Positions 10,199 through 19,994 of a stretch of DNA of 64,000 nt are shown here, piece after piece. Both the position numbers and the translations under genes were made by a program. The stretch comes from Porites lobata. Its lineage: Eukaryota > Cnidaria > Anthozoa > Scleractinia > Poritidae. Where the stretch lies: the NCBI GenBank assembly GCA_942486035.1, contig CALNXK010000036.1, forward strand, positions 1,013,501 to 1,077,500. Direction: 5' to 3'. Position 1 is the first letter of the stretch, and each line of letters opens with the position of its first letter. The notes under the pieces were generated by a model. That model worked only from the letters and a program-made list of their open reading frames with translations, made no database searches and was not told where the DNA came from.

Positions 10199-10894
10199 GG
10201 GGTCTCTATGGGCTTAACCAATAGGCGTAAAACGGCCAAAAATTTGGTGGAAAAAATTGATAAATTTTAACCGTTAGCCGTAAAAGGGTAAAAAAGAGTT
10301 AACCGTAAAAGGAATTGTTCCCTAGATTTGTTAATTTTAAGGAAAGTGCTAAACTCAGTTATGGTTGCGTTTTATTTCCCGGCTACTTGACTCCGTACGC
10401 ACGTTAGGCCAAGCGCCTTTTAGGTGTTTTCCTAGAGCTAGGCTCCATTTCCGCTGCTCTCTCGAAGAATCAAGTTTTTCCATAGCGAAAATCTGGTTTC
10501 TTGCTGGGGATTAATATTTGTGATTTTCAGGGGGTCGTGCTCTCGAAATACTAGTGAAACAACACACAGAGATGTCAATGTTGTAAAACACTTTGTCGAT
10601 AATCAACAATTCCCTGTTTTTTCTCTGACGCTACGGTAGACATTGCCATGCCTATTCCCTGTACGGCGTCTTCCCACGCAATCTCGGGCAAGGCATTTCG
10701 GTGGCGTATCTGCTGAGAAAAAAACTCACTCGGACAACGTGACCCGAAACGCATTAGCCGGGAGGAATAATGGGGCCTAGGGACAAGGCAACGGCAGACA
10801 GTCGTTCTGTACAGTCCTTCGCTGCTGGACACTGGAATTTTGTTACTTGCCGTTTTAACACTAGAGCTAGAACTGGATTATCCATCTGAGACTA

Positions 10895-10979
10895 GCCTCA
10901 AAATGTACAGTCGCCCCATCACCCCACAGACACCCCTTCTCTGATTTTTTCTGAGGGGAGGGGGCGGCTGTACCCAGGC
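10895..10979. mobile_element. Nested short foldback MITE
   Basis: TA-flanked ends of the form GCCT...GTACAG(T/C)CGCCCC and the inverse GGGGCGGCTGTAC...AGGC enclose a short centre. It lies inside the 1.35-kb transposon. Confidence 0.6.
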
Positions 10980-10999
10980 TATCTGAAACGGATATCCAT

Positions 11000-11155
11000 C
11001 TTCAAAATGTCCTTCAAAATTGACGGATAAAGTCAGGCGGATTGTTCATTCAAAATTAGAACCATTCCATTTTCAAATTAAGACGTATTACCTATCAGAC
11101 TCGAATTATCAAATCGTCTCACACGAATAATCCGTCTCTAGTGTGAAAATGGCCA
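11000..11155. repeat. Dispersed repeat shared with 29690-29805
   Basis: The stretch includes TTTTCAAATTAAGACGTAT and ATAATCCGTCTCTAGTGTGA, both present in the same order at 29690-29805. It sits inside the 1.35-kb transposon. No coding sequence is seen. Confidence 0.6.
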
Positions 11156-12224
11156 TTTCTGTTATAAATGAATGTCGTACCCCGGCCTTCAGTTGGGCGT
11201 TCGCGTGTCTGCTTTTGTTTTTTCACAAAGATTATTTTGAAATTGACTATTGACATTTCTATGCGTAAAATAATACTATAGAAATGGAATTCTTTACAAA
11301 AGTATGATCTATCAAATGTTAAAATTTTTCAAAAGAATACCTTATTTCATCCCGAGATGATCCTAAGACCTTTATTTTTCTTTAAAGATAGAAATAATAC
11401 AGTTTCAGTAATACTTAACTCTTCGAAACAAAAGAAATTAATTTTTACCTTTTTTTATTAAACGTAACTGGAAAAAACTAACCGATAGCCGTAAAAGAGC
11501 CAAAATTTTAGCCGATAACCATAAAAGCCAACACCTCATTGGGACCCTCATAATAGAGCTTACCCCCAGAAATTTTCAAGGCTTATGCAATGTGGGCATG
11601 ATATTTTCAAATTTTCATCACTCTTACAATTTGTTTCTTATTTGTTTGTCACATTCATCAAAGCTCACCGAATACGTCTTGCAATGGTTTATTTTGGCTA
11701 CACAGTTTTCCTTCTACTCGATGTCAAGTCTAATAATATTATTTCTCGTCTGAGGATTTGCTCTTACCTTTACTAGATTTTAAAGTAAAAAGTGGCCTTT
11801 TGTCTACCATGGTGATATTTTCAAAACATCATTCATTTTGATCTCTACAGATTTGTGTACACACACGTAAGAAAAAAGGAGCTGACGAAAAAAATAACTC
11901 TTTGATTAACTGGTCAGCTAAGAACGGCTTGGAAACTAAAATTTGATAGCATTTTGTTTTGAATAAGGGTATGGGCATGATTTTCAGTTGAACATGCTTA
12001 GCGAGCGTAAAAATCGCATCCAGTCTGAGTATTAATGAGAGAGGGAAAATTTTATATATTTAGGCATGACAAAATTCAAGGGAACATTGGTACTTAGAAA
12101 CAACATCTCATAGGCATGGAAAAAATGGGTTCATGCCCTCGCAGCCCAAAATTGACCCAGCTAAACTTAGTTCCCAGATCTCTCGCCGGGTTGATAATTC
12201 ATTCCCAGTTTTTGCTCCTCTGGT

Positions 12225-12305
12225 TTGGCATGCCGGGCATGCAGATCGTGAAGCCAGTTGGTTTGGCATGCCCGGCATGCCAGGCAAGAAATTCGCATGC
12301 CCAGC
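12225..12305. repeat. Left subterminal GCATGC palindrome cluster
   Basis: GGCATGCCGGGCATGC, GGCATGCCCGGCATGCC and GCATGCCC follow each other within 80 bp. The words are near-palindromes and recur at the opposite end of the same transposon. Confidence 0.8.
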
Positions 12306-12399
12306 GAGACTGATTTTGATGTTCGCTACAGCATCATATCCTGAGAATCACATATAATCGCCAAATATATCTTAGGGAGCTTGAAATGACAGGTTTCAT

Positions 12400-15300
12400 G
12401 CCTGGCAATAAATGCTGATTATAACAAAAAAAGTCATGTTTGTCACAATGTGTGTCACGGGATCGACTGGCAAAACCGAAGACAGAAGCCTGGATTTATA
12501 AATAAAAAGCACAACAAAACAACATTATTCATGCATAAAATAGAATACTTAACTTGCAATCAAAGATTAATCCTTTTATTTCAAACCGATACTGACATTT
12601 CTGGGTCCATATTTAAATTTGATCCCGGAAAAGCGTCTTAAACAATAAGATAACAAATCTTCTCAGTATAAACTTATTCATGCTTAAGTTTTATCGCGTC
12701 GGAATGTTTCCTGGTCAACAGCATAAAAGACTGGTGAAAATTAAGCTTACCAGGTCGTTCAAGTCAGTACGAGAGTACGACGTTAATACTGCAAAGACGT
12801 TCTGATCTGGTGAATTCGGACTGCCTTCTCAGAGAGATTTTGCTTAGTTTTTCAGTGCGCTTCTTGTCGGCTATGCGAATCTCGCAAACTGTTTAGTCCT
12901 TGCTGACGATAGTCCTTTGAGCAACGTCATCTGCGTCATCCGAAGATACCCCGAGCACGCACGAAATCGGCCGAATTTCCGCAGAAGTGTTTTCGGATGA
13001 CGATGAATCTAGTTTGTTGTAGCGTGGCAGTTGTGGCGTCACGATGTCGTCATGTCTCTTCGCATTTGTTTGTCTTTTTTTTCTGCGGTGCATGGTTGAG
13101 ACGTTGGTGAAAGCTGGACAAGAAATGGATTCTGCGAGAGACTGTAAGTACAAATTTAGTATTAATTTGGTAAAGAAAAAGCCTGAATATCGAACAAATC
13201 CCGTGAATTAGTCTTTTGGCATTCAGTTTATCTTACTGTTGAGCATGCCTAAGAACTCCGGCATAAGTGTCATAAGTGGTTGTCAACTCGTTCACTTCGG
13301 ATTGTTTCTGATTGTATGTCTTGTAATCTTCTTCTGCTGCTAAGAAGACTAGAGAAAACCTCAAAAATAAAGAAACCAAAGCTAAAAAAAAAAAAGTCAG
13401 ATCTAATTTTATAGCTCGAGTATAATTATTTTTGGCACCTACGGTCATATTTTTTCACTGTACTGGTAAAGTTACTTATTTTTGCTGCATAGTTTGACTG
13501 TTGTTCGAAAGACAATCAAACGGATATTACAATCACTTTTGGAGACAAAATAAAATATCCGTAAATCAAATGCCAAAATCAGATTTGGATTTCGCTTTAT
13601 AAAAATGAACATGCTGCAGGTGTCAATGCAAAGTTGTAAACAACTCAGTATAAGCAGTCTGTGAATGTGCGTTTAGGTCCACAAAACTAATTTTTCTTTT
13701 GGACATCTCATCCAAGCAAAGACTTAAGGCTTACATTGCTTGTCTACGAGTGTACTACAAAATGCTTTGTAACAGTAAGCCTCTGAGAGGCGATTCTGGT
13801 AAATTTATAGGACGCTAAAATGCAAATAATTCTAAGCTTAAACAACCTGGCTGGGTCCGACTTTTGAATTACAAAATGTTCACGTTTGCTGGCTCTACTT
13901 TAAATGAACATGGTTTTGAAATGATTTTGTACTATTTTAACCCGAAAATTATGACTGGGTTATAAAGCTTTTAAAACGGACGAAAACTAAGCTAATAAAC
14001 ATGTTCAATGTAAAAACTAAGATTTAGTCGCTTTTTTTCAACTTTGCTTTTGTGGACCGAAAAATTTACCTTTACGCAAAAAACAAAAGCAAATAATGAG
14101 GCTTTTATTCGACATATTTTCTCAGAATTTTATCTGATCAATTTAATGTCACTAGCATTGTTTTCGCATAGGAATTTTCCTAATTATATGAGCTTTTACT
14201 TTAATAATTTTGATACTCTATAAACTTCTCATTTGATAGCTTCACTTTTTTTATACACCGATTGAGAAACAAATTCGCTCTCGTTAAATCCTATTTTATG
14301 ACCTATTTATTAGAACTCTAGGTAACATACCAAATGGTGTAAACGGACAGGCTTTAACCTTTGGTCCTAATTTATTTTTTTCTTCGCATCCCCTAATCAG
14401 TTGACGGGCCGTGGGAGAATATCGCCACAAAAAGATGCGAAAAAAGTTTTCGCTGAGTTTCCTTTACATATTTCGGCTTTATATGGGTCTACACCTTACC
14501 TGCTTAAAAATGAAACTGTTGTTCAATTAAGCCAGTCAAACTCGGTATAATCTTGACTTGCAAATCCAAATGCAAAGGTTTATTTCGCAGTAGAAGAGCG
14601 TGTAAACATCATCGAACAACGCAATGTAAATTGGCTAATGTGAAACCACGTTTCTTTCACTTTATTTACCATGCATTTATCTCAATTGCACACTCTTGTG
14701 AAATTAGCCTCAGACAATTAGCAGTTGCGACCTTTAACAGACTCAACAAGCCAGTATGAAAATATGTTAAGAGAAGCTGAGCTCTACATGTTCTTTTTCT
14801 TTTTCTCATATTGCCCTTGCATGTGTTAACATTCCATTTTTTTTTGTTACAGGTAACTTCCAGACATGACGAGGAGATAATTACTTTTCTAGAGAGCAAT
14901 TCTTTGATACTGTCAGTTATTACTGACTTACTTTGAGTTAAAAACAGAGAAAACAGACACTGGTAATGACACAAAAACATTAATCCCTGGCAAGCCTACA
15001 AAACAAGAAAGAGGAACTCAGACTCCTTATCAAAATGTGAAACAAGATAAAAACAGCTTTTCTAACGTAGGAAATTTGCTTTTAGAGATTTGTAATTGCA
15101 ACGTTATATTCAAGCACATTGCATTGTCAAACATCATAATTTACTGAAAAATGAACAATGATTTTGGGGCTTAGCTCAGTTTGTAATGAACTTTGAAAGA
15201 TATTCTATAACCTTGTATTTTTAAAAGCTTTCATGGAACATAGATGCATTTTATTATACAATGAAAATAGTGTCTGTCTCTCTTTTTACTGATTTCAGTC

Positions 15301-15440
15301 AATTCCATTTTATTCGCAATGTGAAATGGGAATCCTATTAAAGACTCATTAAAAGGGGTGAGGAGTTTTACAATCCCCAACAGGTCATCTCCACGATGAC
15401 GCTGTTTTATTACTACGGCAGAATCCCTCAGGGTTTTACT
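12400..15440. other. Interior of the 4.3-kb transposon, no intact gene seen
   Basis: Short ORFs occur on both strands. One on the minus strand (12893-13153) is rich in basic then Ser/Asp residues, and a plus-strand one (14553-14759) has closely spaced Cys/His. None shows a transposase catalytic motif. Confidence 0.45.
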
Positions 15441-15625
15441 TTCTTGTGAAAATTAGAGCTTTTGTTATTGAAACTTCGCTGGGACAACCAAATGGAAGAG
15501 CAATGACGTCATCGTGTAACCGTACATCAAAAGATAAGCACGGTGATCTGTTTAGTTTTTTTTTTTTTTTAGCCAGGCTTAAAATATCTGTAGATTCAAG
15601 GAATTATAACCTGTGCGTTGAGAGC

Positions 15626-15745
15626 ATGCCAGGGACCGATTTTGGCATGCCCGGCATGACCCAGATTATGGCACGCCCGGCATGCTAGAGAATTTGTCAT
15701 GCCGGGCATGTCAGAGAATGTGGAATGCCCGGCATGCCTGAGATT
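15626..15745. repeat. Right subterminal GCATGCC tandem array
   Basis: Four to five units of roughly 25-30 bp each carry a GGCATGCCCGGCATG-type word (15645, 15672, 15700 and 15725 approximately), separated by AGA-rich spacers. More isolated GCATG words continue to 16165. Confidence 0.8.
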
Positions 15746-16289
15746 TTGCTGGGTATGAATTACTTATTACTAGAACCTAGGCTTCTCGCGGCCTGGGTGA
15801 GAAGGTCCCGGAACCTCAAATTGTACTTACAGGGCATGCGAAATTCTGTTGCATGCCAATTTCAATGCAAAACTACTCTGGGGCCACCCCCTCTATTACC
15901 AGTGAGCAAATCATTGACGATAGGCATGGGAAAAATCCTTGCATGCTAACCAACATTGAAAACGTAGCAGAAATGTCCTCAGTTGCTGAGTCATGCCCTA
16001 GGGGAGGCTTTAAAATACAGAATTTCCTTACGTGGATGAGAGAATTTTCCGTAAACAGCATGTGATCATGCCGGCTAGGACGCATTTCCTCCGTATTGCC
16101 CCTTTTTACAGCTAGCTAGGTTCATTTTTAGGTTCCATGGCCTGAAATGACGCAAAATTCATGCCCTGAATGTAAAAAGTCCAAAAACTTCCTCGAAATT
16201 TTAGTTTCCAAGCCGTTTAAGCCAGCCCTGCACCTTGAGAAAGCAACCGACACGGAAGACTGGGCAAGCCCGGATATTAGGCCCTTATA

Positions 16290-16644
16290 CAATACAATAC
16301 AATACAATACAATACAATAAGAGTTTATTGTGAAAATACACTTAGCTACAATAATGGTGTGCTTTCACAGACGGAACCGAAATCGGGGTCTGAGAAAGCA
16401 CGCCAGCTAATTTACAGGTATCTCACAAACACAATAAAATTAGGAGTTAAAAAACTAGATATGGAATATTCTATAATTAAAAATTATAACAATAAAATCT
16501 TAATAAGTATATCTTATATTATAAATACTAAATTCAATAAAAAAAGCGTCGAAATTATAAAAATTGCACTAGGTCAACTTGGTTAATGGATCTCTTAAAA
16601 GACTTAAAATTCGTTATATTTCTAAACATGTTCGGAATTGAATT
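16290..16644 (-). mobile_element. LINE 3' fragment with (GTATT)n tail
   Basis: CCTTATA flanks the insert (16283-16289 and 16645-16651), and the sister block has no insert near 21640. On the minus strand the right part reads like the C-end of a LINE ORF (FKSFKRSINQVDLVQFL then stop). The left end is a (CAATA)n run, which is the 3' tail. It is a 5'-truncated retroposition. Confidence 0.7.
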
Positions 16645-16740
16645 CCTTATAGTTATCTGGGTCTAGAATATTAAACACTTTCAAAGTTAAAGAGATGATC
16701 TGTTGTTCTCATATCATTTTTCTTTCTTTTCTCCACTAAG

Positions 16741-16923
16741 TTTCACCTCCTTGCCAACAAACTGGGGTAGTTTCTGGTTTACCCTGCATTTTTCCCTTCG
16801 CATACAAAGGGAAAGCATACCACTGTTGTTCAACTGAGGATGAGCCTAATAACCGACCGTGGTGCCCTTTGGTTCATGCACATTTTTACACAGGACAAGC
16901 TGGATTCAACTGGGACTATTGCC
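16741..16923 (+). CDS. Fibronectin type II domain exon (FN2-2, long type)
   Basis: The acceptor CTCCACTAAG precedes 16741 and the donor GTAAGT follows 16923. Both ends are phase 1. The translation runs SPPCQQTGVVSGLPC, then IFPFAYKGKAYHCC, STEDEPNNRPWCPL, and ends FNWDYC. The C-x2-PF core, the CC pair, W-C and the WDYC end fit an FN2 module with a longer last loop than FN2-1. The same module is at 23241-23450. The exon sits at the right edge of the block expanded by three transposons, yet its borders and frame are intact. It is likely part of a secreted multi-FN2 protein. Partners are not proven. Confidence 0.8.
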
Positions 16924-17173
16924 GTAAGTTCATACACAACTTTGGTGGATGTTATAGGTATCTAAAAACCAGGATAAATAATGCATGTTGAGACATCCTG
17001 ACAGAAAACGAAAAAATGGAAACCTTCGCCAAATGAATGCCCGACTCCACCCCATCTTTTGTTGTGGGAGTTTTGAAGAGAAATTACTAAAGTTGAAAAT
17101 ATACAGTGACTGTCAAGCCTTCTAATTAACAAATCAGAGCGATTCAGAAGAAGGCAAAGAGGCAAATTTGCTT

Positions 17174-17213
17174 TTAAATCCAGCCGGAGTTTATTGGGAC
17201 TACTGCCGTAAGT
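17174..17213 (+). pseudogene. Fragment of FN2 exon 3' end
   Basis: Only the last part of the long FN2 type remains (AGVYWDYC-like, followed by the same GTAAGTTCATACACAA donor region). No acceptor or domain core precedes it. It is a remnant of another tandem copy. Similar CCGTAAGATCATCCAC remnants lie near 22975 and 24675. Confidence 0.55.
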
Positions 17214-17701
17214 TCATACACAAATTTGTGGAAGTTATAGGGATCTTCCACCCCGGATAAATCATGTTAAGACACAAAATACCTGTCATCCTGGCCAAAA
17301 AAGAAACCGTCCCCAAATTAATGCCCGTCCCCAACGGCTTCCCGCTCCCGCTATAAACAGCAGCAGAACATTACCCGTTCAATTCTTAGGTTAAAAAAAA
17401 AACAACCTTTGAATGCATTTTCATGGGGCTCACTTTTTCCTGTTTAGAAATAGTTAAAATGTAGATGGAGTCGTGTGAACAGTTTTGTCCGAGGTTGTAG
17501 CTTTAATAACCCATTGATTTGTTCGTTGTTTACAAAAGCCTGTTTGCAAGTGTCAACCTTTTGCTTTCCACAATAAGCTAATAAAAGAAATATTCTTACA
17601 ACTTTGACCTTCAGTCATATATTCAGGTCACGTACGGGAAGAATTTTAGATGCGTCGCGGCAAAATTGGTAAACAACTTTAACTGGAAAAACCAGTCTCT
17701 A

Positions 17702-17930
17702 CGGAGCCCAGTTAGTGCCACCTAGTTTTTATCATCAAGTTTCTTTTTCGCGACGTCAGTTTTCTCTGGCACGACTTTTTTTTTCGGCACGACTTTTTGT
17801 TTTCGATACCATTTTTTTCGGCACGAAAAAGTCGTGCCAAAAAAAAAAACGTTGTGCCGAAAATAATTCGTGCCAGAGAAAACTGACGTCGTGAAAAAGA
17901 AACTTCATGATAAAAATTAGGTGGCACTGA
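17702..17930. mobile_element. Foldback MITE, ACGGAGCCC ends, copy 2
   Basis: The arms are nearly perfect inverted copies, from GTGCCACCTAGTTTTTATCA to TAAAAATTAGGTGGCAC, with an inner CGACGTCAGTTTTCTCTGGC palindrome. The centre is an imperfect run of GTCGTGCC/GGCACGAC words. The right outer tip (GGGCTCCG) is deleted relative to copy 1 at 8280-8438. Confidence 0.8.
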
Positions 17931-18093
17931 CTACTCGCTGGTTTAGTCACGTAAACCAGCTGTTTTTTTGTAGTTTCTCATACCTTTATGGAAACTTGTT
18001 TCAGAAAATCCCGAGGGATTATAAAATCTTTACTATCACTGGTGGACTGCTCTTCTTTTATCCAATTAATACGGTCCCAAGGGAAATACACAC

Positions 18094-18404
18094 GCCTCAA
18101 CAGACCTTTTAACCGATACGGCGGCCATATTGAATTTATCAAAAGAGAACTTCAATGTATATTCCTCGGGAAAAAGGCGATCATCATTGCATCCAAAAAC
18201 GGCACAACGTTTTTTTTTTCTTTTTTTTTTTCCATTACAATCATTTTCTAGGAAAACTTAAAGAAAAATTGGCTCGAAAAGCGCGCGTAAATAATGATGC
18301 GAGTATATCGGATCGTGCTCATGCCCCCTAGGCATCCCATAATACTCCTTAAATCCAACTAATTCAATATGGCCGCCGTATCGGTAAAAACTCGTCAATG
18401 AGGC
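18094..18404. mobile_element. MITE with GCCTCA...CCGATACGG ends, copy 2
   Basis: It has the same ends as 8606-8948 and lies the same distance upstream of its FN2 exon, so it moved by segmental duplication and not by a fresh insertion. It is 311 bp long. The T-run in the centre is expanded. Confidence 0.75.
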
Positions 18405-18492
18405 TACGTGGCGCTCCTAGGGAAAAGTCGAAGGTGAGAAAACCGGATTGAGTTTGATTAAATAGTGCCACTATTGTTTTCTTTTTTAATAG

Positions 18493-18639
18493 ACTGCACT
18501 CCGAAAACAACAACTGGCCAATACTGCAGTATTCCCTTTGTATACAACAACGTGACCTACTACGGTTGCACTGATGTTGATCATAACCAACCCTGGTGCT
18601 TTTTGACCCCGCAGGATAGTGGACAATGGGGAAATTGTG
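18493..18639 (+). CDS. Fibronectin type II domain exon (FN2-3)
   Basis: The acceptor TTTTTTAATAG precedes 18493 and the donor GTGAGT follows 18639. The 147-nt, phase 1-1 exon encodes DCTPKTTTGQYCSIPFVY, then YYGCTDVDHNQPWCFLTP, ending GQWGNC. It is the sister of 9038-9187 with a few substitutions and one codon fewer. All FN2 cysteines are present. The surrounding 1.2 kb (17600-18830) matches 8170-9370, including two MITEs, so the exon was duplicated as part of a larger segment. It is probably a module of an extracellular protein; the ligand is unknown. Confidence 0.85.
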
Positions 18640-19099
18640 GTGAGTTTTTAACACTTTTCAGACTGTGTCGTCTGGGAACCTGAGGTGGGTTCCCGACTTG
18701 CGGCCATCTCATGGTAATTTCAGCGCTTAAGATAAGGCCAGCAAGTTGATATTTACACAAAAGATGTACTCGGCAGTCTTCAAATTATTTGTTTTTGATT
18801 GAATTCATTTTGACATGATCACCTCTATTTATAATCGAACGCACAGGGAAAAGGTAAACATTCAAATTCAATTCAAAGTAGACAGACTGCAAATTATAGT
18901 AGTTGCTAAAAAATATATCTACGTGTCCCAACTGTTCATCAGTAGGGTGCCTAAAATGTGTTCAATTCCATTAAATCCTATACCAATTGCAGAACATTTT
19001 AGGAGGAGCCACCCACCGTGTGAGCACAGTCACGGGCAACACATATAAGTGAGGAAAATAACGCAAAGCAAAACTAAGACGTTATTAAACAAACTAAAT

Positions 19100-19573
19100 G
19101 TACACGCAACTTAAATAAATAAATAATGCACACGCCCAAAATTAAATTGCGCGCGCGCACATGTACCAATTTTGTAATGTCTTGTTTCATTGTTTTGACC
19201 ACAAAATCGTACTCAAAGGTATGGAGGAAGAGATCAGCCAACAAAGGTGCATTGTTGGTGCCCAAAACGAACGTAGATGTATGTTATCGATAAGAAAGTC
19301 AATAGCGAGACCAAGCTCTCGACAGGAGAAGTACGTGTACTTCGTTGACGTCTTATGATTCGCCCAGAAGGTGCGAAAATTATTGGTAGCAATGAAGCTT
19401 TTTCCTTTAGTATAAAAAACTCTCTCCAAAAGATCATGAAGTTGCTTTTTAAGCTGGGCGTGTGGAAGGCTAGTATAAAGAGTAGAAAAGTCCCAAGTAC
19501 TCACATGATTTAGGGAAAGCTGTTTTTCGTCCAGTGCACTGATAACGTCCAACACATTATTGATTATCCACAT
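19100..19573 (-). mobile_element. Penelope-like reverse transcriptase fragment
   Basis: The minus-strand reading contains WDFSTLYTSLPHAQLKKQL (the RT motif with the first catalytic Asp), later SCRELGLAIDFLIDN, and in another frame MGTNNAPLLADLFLHTFEYD (the NxAP...LA..FL motif). These are typical of Penelope-like and related RTs. The two parts are in different frames and the element lacks both ends, so it is a dead fragment inserted between FN2 exons. Confidence 0.75.
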
Positions 19574-19842
19574 GCAGTTAACACCTGTCCTTTCTCGAAT
19601 CGTCTTGCAGTAAGCGTTGCATAGTTAGTAGAGGAGACTGGTTATTAGGAAAGCCGGCAAACATCAAAGTTGAAACCAACGGTGCTATAGTTTATGTTGG
19701 AAGCTCCCTGACCGTACACAATCCTTTGTTTTTTGATGTGAAGTATATGAAATAATTCATTTTTGAACTGTAGTTGTAGATGAAAGAAGAATGATCATCG
19801 CAGTAAATTTCCCAATTTAAACAATTGGAAAGAAGGAGCCTG

Positions 19843-19849
19843 AAAAAAA
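19843..19849 (-). terminator. Pol III terminator of the tRNA-like gene
   Basis: Seven A residues on the plus strand form a T7 run on the minus strand four bases after the tRNA-like 3' end at 19854. Confidence 0.6.
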
Positions 19850-19853
19850 TCAG

Positions 19854-19925
19854 GGCTTCAACGGGATTCGAACCCGTAACCTCCGCGTTATCGGTGCGTT
19901 GCTCTACCAACTGAGCTATGAAGCC
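19854..19925 (-). tRNA. tRNA-like gene, anticodon position reads GAT (Ile)
   Basis: The 72 nt fold with a perfect 7-bp acceptor (GGCTTCA/TGAAGCC), a perfect 4-bp D stem (GCTC/GAGC) and a perfect 5-bp T stem (ACGGG/CCCGT) with loop TTCGAAT. The A box TAGCTCAGTTGG and B box GGTTCGAATCC are intact, and a T7 terminator follows. The anticodon arm is odd: the stem ACGCA/CGCGG has only three good pairs, and position 33 is C instead of the near-universal U. Eukaryotic Ile tRNAs usually have AAT or TAT, so GAT is also unusual. It may be a mutated tRNA with changed identity, a pseudogene, or a SINE source. Confidence 0.7.
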
Positions 19926-19929
19926 ACAC

Positions 19930-19990
19930 ATTGGGAGCGAGGTCAATTTATTGAGTGATATGAACTCAATAAATTGACCTCGCTCCTAAT
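19930..19990. repeat. Inverted repeat, 27-bp arms, beside the tRNA-like gene
   Basis: The arms (19930-19956 and 19964-19990) differ at one base and include GAGCGAGGTCAATTTATTGA. The loop is seven bases. It starts five bases upstream of the tRNA-like 5' end, where a Pol III transcript would begin. Confidence 0.8.
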
Positions 19991-19994
19991 AACT

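Larger units (their letters stand above)
10199..11549. mobile_element. 1.35-kb DNA transposon with 9-bp target duplication
   Basis: ATAATAGAG occurs at 10190-10198 and again at 11550-11558. The sister block has a single copy at 21204-21212 with no insert. The ends are imperfect inverted repeats (GGGGTCTCTATGGG and inverse of CATTGGGACCCTC). Just inside both ends are short CCGTAAAAG and TAGCCGTAAAAG words. No transposase ORF is visible, so it is non-autonomous. A 9-bp duplication fits Mutator-like elements among others; the class is not settled. A small MITE is nested at 10895-10979. Confidence 0.8.
11923..16217. mobile_element. 4.3-kb DNA transposon with 22-bp terminal repeats and TAAG duplication
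   Basis: The 22-bp ends are perfect inverted copies beginning AACGGCTTGGAAACTAAAAT (11923-11944 and 16196-16217). TAAG flanks both sides (11919-11922; 16218-16221). Joining the flanks gives a sequence that lines up with the uninterrupted sister block near 21561-21590, which confirms the insertion. Both subterminal zones (about 12060-12400 and 15620-16165) are packed with GCATGC/GGCATG words. No intact transposase was found: the interior holds only short ORFs, including a weak zinc-finger-like CKGLFRSRRACKHH stretch near 14577. It is therefore likely non-autonomous or decayed. The superfamily is unassigned. Confidence 0.85.

Noticed and set aside
14553..14759. Zinc-finger gene
   Set aside because: The Cys/His spacing is only partly finger-like and the ORF continues into low-quality sequence inside a transposon. 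Kept only as a hint of a decayed transposase.
15601..15760. CRISPR-like array of GCATGCC repeats
   Set aside because: Repeats are short, palindromic and irregular, the genome is eukaryotic, and the same words lie at the other end of a transposon.
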